64,000 nt of DNA from Diadema setosum (Eukaryota; Echinodermata; Echinoidea; Diadematoida; Diadematidae): assembly GCF_964275005.1 (NCBI RefSeq), contig NC_092705.1, positions 6,684,641 through 6,748,640 of the forward strand. The letters are read 5' to 3'. The position numbers were made by a program, and so were the translations under genes. The stretch's first letter is position 1. The number at the start of each line of letters is the position of its first letter. This document shows positions 25,201 through 37,200 of this stretch, in pieces. The notes beneath the pieces are model-generated. The model did no database searches and was not told where the DNA came from. It saw only the letters and a list, made by a program, of their open reading frames with translations.

Positions 25201-28200
25201 GTTTTGGTACCCGTAGTATTATAGATTACTGATGAACATGGCGATCACGAACTGTGTGTAAATTGTCTGAAATAGGGTCGAGTTTTCCCTGAGACCGAGT
25301 TAGTCTGGAGCCTTCTGGAATAAAAGTCGGTCTACCGACTTTTATTATTTTTCTCAAAATACTCCAAAACGACTCATCATTCTGGCAAACCGCGTCAGCC
25401 AGGTAAGTTTCTTTGTAGACTCTTTCGATATATTGCAAGCAAATATGAAATGGTGCCAGACGGGTTCTCAAGCCCTTACCAGAACTTTGTTTTCACTTTA
25501 AGTCTTTTTTGTGTAACTGAAGTACAGCGCAGTCATTGCAAGACAGGTGAAGTCCACAGGGAGGCTGGCCTCCAGGGGATCACTAAGCTTCTCAAGATTG
25601 AGTAGGAAGTTGTGCTTGCCAGTACAATTTATTTATTTATTTATTCATTTATTTATTTATTTATTTATTTTTATCTAGACTGGATAAAAATACAGGGATT
25701 CAAAATTCCTTGAGAGCATGTTGCCTGGTCATGTTTAGTATGGAAGGTACAGTCGTAATGTATCAGTGTAAATGCATGTACGATGTACCGGTATGTAGAA
25801 TTCTACCCTTGTGGACTACAAACATGCATCACACAATTTTACTTCTTTTTATTTTCCTGACTCTGTGTACAGTATGGCTGCCTGAAAACATAAAGAGAAT
25901 AAAGTTTTAAAGCCCCCCCCCCCCCCAAACCATTCTACCTGTGGATCAAGATGCAATGTAGCACACTGGTGCAGTGTACACCGTATCTCTGTGATTGCTG
26001 GATCCTCCCTGAGTCTTTTGTGTTCATGTTGGCACCCCTGTGTTGATATGATTTTTGAGAAAAGTTTGTAACATTTTTATCAAAATGTGATATATGGTTA
26101 AGTACAGATTGAGGTGACACTTCTCTTTTTCATTCAATAAAATATTTATTTTCCTAATTGCATGCACAGGTGTGTCTGCAGAGCTGTACTACATTCGCGA
26201 AGGGAAAATCAACAGGGCGGCATTGAAGTACCCCCTCGCTGTGCCAAAAGGAGTGAACGAGCTTAACTACACATGGTACAGTGAAAAGCAGGTGAGACAT
26301 ACAATGTACATGTACTCCTACGCTGTGCACATTCAGGACTTATCATGATTACAAACAGTTCTTCTACTTGCCCAAATTTGCACCTTGGTGCAGGCCCCAT
26401 ATCATTTCCAAACACAATTCATTCTTCTTGCCAGATACTAAAAATGTTTGAAAGGCTTTTTAATAGAATAGCAATGTGCAATTTCTAATATGATGTGGTG
26501 GCATTGATTAATTGCACTTTTTGGGGGGCATATTTTCGAATAATGTGCAATGTACACCCCCTTCAAAGACTACATTATGCTAGCAGCATTCAAGTTATCG
26601 TTTACATAGCTGAATAATAATGCTTTTAACTCTGCATACATTGTCTTCTTCAGGTTTTCTATTCAATGTCAATCAAATCCAAGAACCCAAGGATACTTTA
26701 CCATCCGAGGTTGAACATAGACTTGGGTGGAACCGTACCCTCCAAAGCATCGGGTAAGTCTTGTGTCACATGTTGCAAAGGCATTAAAAATCTCTCATAC
26801 CATTGAAAATGTATCGATGACATTTAATACTGTAATTCTATGTGTTGTTTTGCTGTGCTCTTGAAGCAGTGCTGTGTTGAAGTCTTTGGTCCAGATTAAA
26901 GCCAGTGGTTTTGATTGAATGAGTGATTGAAGCTTTTATGTACATTTGGGTTTCCTGTCCATGATGATGGGATGTTTTATGTGTGTATGTTTTTTATCCA
27001 TCCATTTGACTTACAGTATCTGGCAATTTACTCTCTCTCTCTTGTGCAGTAGTATGTAGTAGTAAATGTTGGGCAGTAAATGAAAGTGAAATGAAAATCC
27101 CTTTTGAATTCTAGATCCCTTGCCTTAGTCCCACTTATTGTTTATTTTGGGTTTACATGTACACACTGTAAGCACCCAGCCCCACAAATTTACCAGGATT
27201 AGGCTACATGTGAGCAAAAGAGTTCTACATGTACAACAAGTAGCTAAGAATAATGTCTTTCAGGATCATCATCCATTAACAAGTAGATGACAGTTACGCA
27301 AGTAAAATGGTATTATGTAGATGTGCACCAAATTAGATTTTGAATCCCAAAGTGAAAAAGCTCCCTCCTGTGTGAAGGGATAACCCCCCCCCCCCCCCCC
27401 CCCACCACCACCACCACCTCCTTGCCTCGTTCTCTCACAGTAAACCCACTCCCAGCCAGTTAGGAAACTTAGCACTTCTGGAAATGTGTGTGTCCCATTC
27501 TTTTTCTTTGACATGTTGCACTGCCTATAATATTTACCAGGCTGTAGCAATTGCAGAAGTTGCTCTCAACATGTAAACAAATAACGCAGTTACCTAGATC
27601 TATGTTTACACTAGAATAACGCAGTTACCTAGGTCTATGTTTACACTAGAATATGCAGTTGGTACAATTTGACTGTAGGTATTGGTACAGGTAGGTCTTG
27701 TAGTATATAATTCACTTACTGGTGAATAATGCGTTTAGGAGACAGACCCTGACCTCTGTTGGGGTCAGAGTATGAGATGTTGACACAAGTTGATTCGTAC
27801 AATATTGCTGTGACCTGGAGGCAAAGCTAAAGAGCTGTAGCATGCTTCTAGAATTTTGACTCAGACCCAAGGGAATACAGTGTACAAGCAGTCAATATTT
27901 GATGCATTTAATATTTTTTAAAAAGTGCCAAAGGTCTAAAGAAGTGAATAGTTGACTTCTATGCCAATGGCCAACACTACCACCATCTGACTTCAAAGTA
28001 AACACCAATCAAAATGTGCAAATCTCTTGTTCCCATTCCCTTGTGTTATAGACTTGTCTTCCTGCACACATTCTGCAAAAGTATTGTGAACCACTTGTGC
28101 GTTGTACAAGTGCATAACAATGCAAGATGAACAATGAGGTCTCCTGGGGGAGGAGGAACTCAATAGATTTAATGTTTTGTGGTTTTGTATAGAGTTATTG

Positions 28201-31200
28201 TTGCTATTGTAATACTTCAATTGACCAGACAGATGTCAACATGACTGAATACATATGACAATGACAGTGATGTGCCCATCAAGTAGCATGCATACATACA
28301 ATGCATCCCTTTGTGCTGTACAAGTCGACATTTGTAATACAATTAAAGAATGATAAAAGGCAGACATTTTGATTCTGATTAAATATTTTGCTATGTAGCA
28401 GTACCTTCCATTACCCTACAGTCGAGACAGTACATCAATTTGTTGAACCAACCTGGGATTTGAACCCATCACCTTCTGCTTACTGTGTAGTAGTACAATG
28501 TATGTGTGTATTTCTCTTTGTGTACATGTAACTGAATGTTTTGTAGGAATTGTAATGTTTGCATTGAAAGGAGTGGTATAGTTTTGGTTGAGATGGGGAT
28601 TGAGGGTTTAACTTTTTGTGAGATGATTAGATACAAAGTATATGAAATATTAAAGGGTGTACAGTACTATTCTAAGAAGAATTAAAAGTTTATTCGAATA
28701 AAATCTGTTTTGAAATGGCTGAGATACTGTATACGCCGAATATTTCACAAGGTTTTTATTTTCGCGAATTTCGCGAAATTAAAGACCCGCGAAAATATCG
28801 ACTCTGATCGCGTGTACCTTTCTCCGTTCAGTGCAGGACTCCACGATCGTGAATTCAACCACTCGCGAAACTGTCGGGAATTCGCGAAAATTTAGACTCG
28901 CGAAATATATGCCGTATATACAGTATCCAAAAACAAAGAGATCCGAACAAGTATGTAGGTCCCACCTTTATTTATTAGGATCACTTTCTTTTTCTTTGTA
29001 TTTTGATATCTCAGCCAATTCAAAACCGATAGTAAAACTATACCATCTCTTTAAGCTTTTGAAACACAAATGGTGTTTATAATGGCAATGTTTGTGTGTG
29101 TCCGCTCCCTTGTCTCAGTCTTCCAGGTAAACCTGATGTGTACAGGCCGGGAGGGTGGGGAGGCCACTATTGAGATGCAGGTCAACTTGACCCTCTACTC
29201 GGCCAGCAACATCACCACCCTCAACACGGTCAGGACCAAATTCTGCGACGGGGGTAAGCCACTTTGAATTCTCCCCATGTTCTATCGGTAGTTAATTTAC
29301 CTTTAAAGCCAACATGTATGTACTTGCACTACAAATTGTAATATCAGGCAAAAAAAAAGCAATGATTTGTTGTTGTTGTTGATGTTGTAATGACAGTCTA
29401 ACTTACATTGTAGAAGGGGTAGAGATGCGGTCACAAATATGAAAAAAAAAAAAGAAAGGTTAGTTATGAAATGTTTATTTCACATGTTTTCATGAAACAC
29501 ACATTGACATCTATCAGTCACAATTAAATTGTAATTTCCAAATAAAATGTGGTGATGTTATTGCCTCACAATTTTGCCATTTCATTGCATCTTTGTCTTC
29601 ATTAAAGTTCCCTCTCTGAAATGAATTCAAGAGAAAGAAGGTATATCCTCTGCATGAAATTATGCTGTAAGCATATGTAAGCAATGATAACAAAATACAT
29701 CCAGGGGCAATGGGGTTATTGTTGCTTAGTTATGACAAAATATGATTTTTCTCCTTACTCCATAGCATTATCAGAAAATTTAACATCCAGAAGAGATTTT
29801 TGACAGATATTTATCGTTGCTGGGGTGACAAGACCTTGTATCTGCAAAATAAATATTGCTTTCAAGACATACAGCAGTACTGTATGCTCCAATTCCCAAA
29901 GAAATTGAGGCAGTATTTATGATCCATTGATGACCAAAACACAGTAAGGGTCAAGTCCAGTAGCAAAATATACGGTAGGTCATGGGCCCTTTGCCAATGT
30001 ACATACATTGTACATTTTATACAATGTAAGTTGGAATCAAGAAGGTTCTGCTGCTTTTATACACATACAACACTGTACACTGTATAGTTCTTCATACAAT
30101 GTCCAGTGTGCATGACGCATGACAGGTGATAAGTTTGATTCACTGTTTCATTCAGAATGATGATTAATCTTTTTTGTCTGTGTAATAGTGTTAAAATATG
30201 TTATATCTATTCTTGTGGTCTTTGGCTCTGCAGCTATGCCCAAACTTCCAGTTGTAAGGGAGGATCCCATAGAAAGGTTGCCAAATCCATCACAACTCAA
30301 CAACTCAGTTCTCGTCAGTGAGTATTTCATTTGTTGTCGTATCACCATGTTTTTGTTGGTGTGTGCGAGACATACATGTAACTTGTAAAGCAAGGTATTT
30401 CTAGATGATTTCCTTGTACATGTACCTGTATGTATACCTCTAGTATATCATATTTAAAGTTCACCATGGTTATGATATTCACAACCATTTTTGCCATCTG
30501 AAGCTAATTTGATTGTTTATATTGTGAGTTTGGGTCTTCTGCCTTGCATTAATGCATTGGGATAATTTTCATGTAAATTATTTTTGTAGACTGCATAAGA
30601 TGTGATATTGTCATGTACCCTGGTAATTGGTATATACTTAAAGATCTTATCTTAGTAAGTACATTTGGACACCTTCTGTGTGTTGACATTTTTGATGTGC
30701 TTCAATCTTGTGAATTCTCACACGCGAATTCTCACAGCAGAGTCGAAGGTGAAGTCGGTGACCTCTACCAGTGTCTTCTACATAGCGGTGGGCGTGGTCT
30801 GCGGCATCATCCTGCTCTTTGTGGTGGTCGTGGCCCTGATACATCTACGGACAATGAGGGGAGCGGACCCAGCCAGGTAAGATGCCCCTTATTGAATAAG
30901 CATCATACATCATCACTGCCTGATGTGTGTTCACACTTTCCCTGACATCTGTCAACGTTATTGCTCTACTCTCTTTAGAGACAGCTTGTACCCCGTTTTA
31001 ATAGAGTCCCGCTAAACCCTGCACAACCTCTGACGGTCATGTCGTGTTTACCACAGACGATGGGACTCTAGTCGGTCACAGCACAAAGCACAAAGCACTA
31101 GTCTGGAGTGAGTCTGGTGTGAGTCTAGCATGAGTCTAGCACAACCTCTAAAGGTTGTACCGTGTTTACTGCAGATGAGGGGACTGATGCCCACCTCATA

Positions 31201-34200
31201 TTAGATGACGAGGGAACTCTAAATGGGGGCCTCTCTCGTCCCCTCTTGAGTTAGTATTAAAAAAATAAATGTGTGTTTTTGTGTGGTATGTCATCCAGAG
31301 GTTTTCCTAGTGAGGCAACTCTAAATGGGACATTAGTAGGGGGGTTGATAAGTGTCATTTCGTTCCAATGTTTTTCCTATTATACTTTCTATTTGTCATT
31401 ATATCACTGAAATACACCTTTACAACTCTACCATGGGGCTCTCCCTCCCATAAACAAAGGCAAACGAGTGTGGTATAAAGACCATGTCGGTATTACACCT
31501 CATCATGCTAGGTGGATCATTCCTGCCCAAATGTTTTTTGACATGTGCAAATGCGTTATCTCGTGCTTCTCTTTGCAGCAGCGACGCCAGCAGCACGGGC
31601 CTCATCATCCCGCGGCAAGCAGAGCATCCTAATTTTGCCAAACTTCCGGCGCCGAAGGCCAATGGCCTCTCCAGTGGCGGCGGCGGAGGCGGTGGTGGTG
31701 GTGGTGGTGAGTGTCTTCAGTCACCTAGAGACATCCTTTCATTTACAAATGATAGATATGTGGTTGAGATCTATACTCTATTATGCACAGTTTTATATAC
31801 CACTGCCAGAGGGGAAATCTTTGGGAGGAGTATCTGAAATGTAAACCACATCGGTTCCCCCCAGTCATCCCAGCATGCATCAAAAGCAGTACTAGTCGCC
31901 ATTTCCCGAGATTTTACAATTCCTTGTTATAAAGTAAAAGCTTTATAATAATTACATTGCTCGTTTGGGAAGATGAAACCATTTCTGATTGATTTTATTT
32001 CTTATACATGTTTCCTCAGGCTGCAAAGGTAGGAGCCTCAGCCAGAATTCACAAAAGGCTGTTAAACTTGAGCATGTAAAGCACACGGTTCAGCACATAC
32101 AATAATAATGGCCTAATAATGAATGTGCTCATGCACTCAAGGTTTGCTTACTCTGTGTACACAACCCATAAGTTTGATTACACCACCTTTGTACCTTATA
32201 TGCCATCTCCTTCTCATGTTCTGTGCAATCATTGCCCATAACATTGCTGGGATGGTCATACAAGCATGAGGCAAAATGTAACATTATGGCAGTGCGTGAT
32301 CAATTGAGCATTATACAATATCAACCTATGCAGATTATATTCCCATTGAATTACCTCCTCCTCAACCTATGCAGATATATTCCCATTGAATTCCCCTCCC
32401 CCCCCCCCCAAAAAAAAAAAAAACAAAACAAAAACAAAAACCCAAACCAAACCAAACAAAAGTGAGAATATAGCAAACAGACAAATAAAGGATTTCATTA
32501 GAAACCATAGATACTCGTGGATGAAGCTAAATACTTTTGTAGTTTGCATTGTCTTGCCGAAGTGAATGGTTTTCATATCTTGAATTCTTTGTTTCACAGG
32601 TTACAGCGCCCTGCAATACCAAACGTGTCCTTCTAGGGTGGAGGCAGAGGATCTGCAGCTAAAACTGGCCCCCTACGCCATCGAACGGTCAAGAATATCA
32701 CTGGGCAATGTTTTGCTGGAGGGTAAGAAAAGTTATATTTATTTTTTCTCTTTAAGGAAAAAGGATTTGAGCAAATTTTTATGCCTCTACCATGGAGTGC
32801 CGCTGGAGGCCTGTTTTCAAGTTGTCCGTTTGTCCTTAATGTACAATTGTATTTTGTTGACAACGTAACTGAAGAACTGTTTGAGTTGTCACAATAAAAC
32901 TCGGCATGCATGTGTATGTATGTATGAGTGGACAAAGCTGCGGGTAACAACTTGTGGGCGCCCACACTCAAGGTCAAATTCTAAAATTCCACTACTTCCA
33001 CCTAGATATGTATGTTTGCAATTCCGGAAGTGTCTTCCCGACTGCACCAAGAAACATCTCTGGGGGGCGTTTCATCAACGAGTTCGTCGGAGATTTCACC
33101 GACAAATTTGCTATCAGCCAATCAGACCAAGGATTTCATTAGCTTTTAACAGTTGTCAGTGTAAATCCTTGCGTCTGATTGGCTGATAGCAAATTCGTCG
33201 GTGAAAACCTCCGACGAACTCGTTGATGAAACGCCCCCCTGATTTCCATGTGAGAATGTTGGTAGCGTATTGACCTTGAAGTGTATGCATCCTTTCTTTC
33301 CTCACAAAAGGAACATTTGGCCGTATCTACCAGGGCATGTTGCTGAGCGGCGAGACAGGGGAGGCAGACAAGGAGGTCTTCGTCAAGGCAGTTACGGGTA
33401 AGCTTGAGTGCGAAATTTTGTGCTTGGTAGGTGTTTGCTACTTGTTAGTGAAGGGAGAGACATGCCATGCCATTAAAGGGGAATTCCAGACTATATTTTC
33501 ATAATTTCACATCATGTTGTACATAGGTCCATAGTGCCATGTATGGTTTTGTGAAATTCATTATGGTTCATGAGCAGATAAACCAATTCTTTGAAAAACC
33601 CAAAACATAATACACTGAATAAGGAGGATGACATATGAGGCTCACATATTTCAGAAATGTAGCAGTGTAATTCCATTACAATACAGCTTTCTTGCGAGTT
33701 CACCTGTGTTTGATCTATGCATGCTGTCTTCTTTTGTTCTGCTTCCTTGAGCCCCAACTCATGCATTCTTATGGTGACCCTGCCATGCCATCATCCTTGT
33801 TCACTGCAGTTTGTGATAAATTTCTGAAATATTCGTATTCTTCATCCCAATTATCATAAATTCTGAAACTCCGTCCTCAATATATCTAATTTATAGTTGT
33901 TCAAATGTAAAAATCTGAAAATCATCCAGAGGTATTCTTTAATTCTCCCTATCGCATATAACTGTAAAAACTCGATTGCCAGTGGCGCTATTTAATTTCC
34001 ATAAAAATGTGTCGACAGTGCTGTGCGGGTGCACAACATAACTACTATAGTTTTCTAGATTTTCTCAGCAATTTTTACATGTTGGGAAAAGAAATATCAG
34101 GTTATATGCTCTGAAAATGCATTTCTATCGTGATGTGACAATGTTGTAGTCATGATAAATAAAAGGAAAACTTTGTTGTGATTCACCAGCAAGAGTGAAT

Positions 34201-37200
34201 CCTCCCATAAAGATATTTACTTGTAAGATGAAATGATGTCATAATGATACAATAGCAGAATAAAATTTATCATGGGCTGTGTGATGATTTGTCAGTCTCT
34301 TTGACATCAGTCATGAATTTTCATCGAGTAAGTATTTTTCAAAAATCATCATGCTCTCTTAACGTGACATAACTGTAGTCATCTTTATTACTGTATTAAC
34401 CTGTTGAGGACGGACTGATTTTGCTACGACACGTATTCCCCATAGACACCTGCTAGAGTATACGCGAGACTCGTCTTCAATGGGTTAATGAATTGAGGGA
34501 TAAAAGAGGTGACATTTGTTTTGGTTTGCAGACCATGCGTCGGAGGAACAGCGCCACCTACTGCTGAAGGAGAGCTGCCTGCTGCAGGGGCTGAGCCACA
34601 AGAACATCCTGCCGCTGCTGTACGTGTGCTTGTCCGCCGAGCCGCCCCTGGTGCTCCTGCCCTTTATGAAGCTGGGCAACCTCAAGCAGTTCCTCAAGAA
34701 CGGTCGCATCGGGCCAGGCGACAAACACCAGGTGAGAAGTTGGCCATGAGAGGGGCTCGGGGAGGGGAGGGGAGGGGAGAGCTGCACATTTTCATCAAAA
34801 GGCATGCTGTACGTGTGAAGTTCAGTGAGTTCTGTGTACAAGAGCCTCACAAGGGGCCAGTGGTGACCGTTACAGACAGGTGTCTACTGTATGCAGGTTG
34901 GCAGCCATTTTTAACCCAATACCTTGTCATATCATCAGTAACAAAAGTGTACTTGTGCTTGTTTGCAAATTCACAAGTGTTTACCAAAGCTGTCATTATT
35001 AAAGTGACTTTCTGCCAATTTTCAGAAATAAATAAGCATGAACATGTACATGTAGGATGTAGTTGTTTTTATCAAGTGTTGCTCATCATTCTATTTTGCC
35101 CTTACAAGGAGGGCCATCATTTGGGATTCAGAGCTTGCTTAATATGCGCAATTTTCTTATTTTCAAACCATGATGTGATTTTTGTATTATTTGTATTATT
35201 ATGTCTTGGATCTGCATAGGTTGTAACCCTTACCTTGGCTATTTACTGGCTGTAATCCAGCCAATAAGTTTGCTGCTACCAGCATTATTACCCCTTGTCG
35301 CTGTATTTTCCAGTCATTTGAATAGCATGTTTGGCTGGTTTTGTCTTGTACTTTGACAGACGATATCAACAAGAGATCTGGTCCACCTTGCCATACAAAT
35401 CACTCATGGTATGATGTACCTGGGCAAGAAGAGGATGGTGCACAGAGACCTTGCCACTAGGAATTGTGTGTAAGTATCAAATGTGAAAAATCCCTGTCTT
35501 TTGGAAGTAGTCTTCTCAAAGGTGTATATTAACCACCCTCCCTCTCCCCCCCCCCCCCCCAAGTAGTTGTATCCCATAACAGGTCATTGCCTACTAGATA
35601 ATTACATTCCTGGACAACTCCCCCTTACCACCCTTCCCCTCAACATTCTCTGCCAGAATTATACCCCTCCCCCAACAGATACAGGTATATTTCATCACAA
35701 GAAACAGTTACATCCGATAACAATTCCACCCCTGCCACATCTCTCACAGGACACTTGTCCCCAGGGTCAGTGACCGGGGAATAAATTCCCAAGGATTGAT
35801 AGTCCTGGAGGTTAAGCCTCACTAGGGGCAGCCGTCTGTTGGCTGAAATGATAATTTGGGGAGCACCAAGTAGTCACCCTTGAACCAATTTCATCCCCTC
35901 CAGGATCGACGAGGACTACAACCTGAAGATCACGGACAATGCCCTGTCCAGGGACCTCTTCCCCAGCGACTATCACTGCCTGGGGGACAATGAGAACAGG
36001 CCGGTCAAGTGGATGGCCGTGGAGTCCCTGGTCCATCGTAACTTCTCACACGCCAGTGATGTGGTCAGTGAAAATTTTCGTGCTGGACATAATCACAACA
36101 CATTTCTCCTTTTTCATTGTTAAATGAAAGTTCCACTAATTCCTAATGTTTAAAGAAATCAATATTCATAATGACATACTTTGTAGATATCAATTCAGTT
36201 ATGACTGATATCAGTATTACAATCTATTATGATTGTCTTTAAGAGGTTCCTGTTCATTATTTTTTTTTTTCCTGTTTACTTTTTTTTTTTTTTCATGAGG
36301 AGGTTGAGTTTACTTTAATTCGTGTTCATACATCTCAAAGATACTGGTAGGTCCTTTCATGTGGCAAAAGCATTTGTAGATAATCCAGTACTGTAGTCAC
36401 TGCCTTGTTTAATCTGCATTTTATTTATTGTGTGCATGATATGCACACAATTCACAATTTGCCACATGGTTATAGTAAACAGACACTTGGTGAAGTCACA
36501 TTGATGTTCACTTTCTAGAAGGGTCTCTGCAGTGGTAAAGATGGAGTTTTTGTCTCAGTCACTGCTTCATAGGTGAAGACAACTGGATAGCTTTGGGATT
36601 TTTTCATTTTCCTCTTCTTTTCTTTTCCTGGCCCAGTGGTCATTCGGGGTGTGTCTGTGGGAGTTGGTCACTCTTGGTCAGACCCCCTACATGGACCTGG
36701 ATCCATTTGAGATGGCGACGTTCCTCAAAAGTGGCTACCGGATGCCGCAGCCACCGAGCTGCCCGGATGAACTGTAAGTTACGATATTTGTACTCTTGCG
36801 CCAGTAAGCAGTGGAATAGAGCCCCCCAAGTACCGTAATGAATACATAGAGACATGCACAAATATCAAAGTGTGATAGAATATTTTGCATATTACAAAAC
36901 AGGTGACACCATTTTAAGTTTATATGAAGGTCAAAGATACAGTTGAAATAACCATGTGGACAGGAACAAACGAGCTACTTGTAGGAGTAGTGAAATAAAA
37001 GGGCTTATACTCCTGACCTGAAAATGTCTCGTGGTTACATTACTGAGAAATTGTCATAAGTGATCCAGTAAAAGTTTGATTTTGACATTGAGGAGGCTTC
37101 AGGTATATGTTCTTGATTCACCTTAACAAAAGCTTGATGAAATCACCAGACATCAATTTTCTGATGTTGGTGCCAGTAGATTCTGTTGACTTTTAACATT

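Noticed and set aside
28437-28500. tRNA-like B box (complement GGGTTCAAATCCC) on the minus strand
   Set aside because: The T-arm is imperfect and no matching A box, anticodon arm or acceptor stem could be built. At most a trace of a tRNA-derived SINE.
34509-35219. 236-codon plus-strand frame
   Set aside because: Overlaps RYK exon 34,532-34,731 in another frame and continues into intron. The RYK frame matches the kinase.
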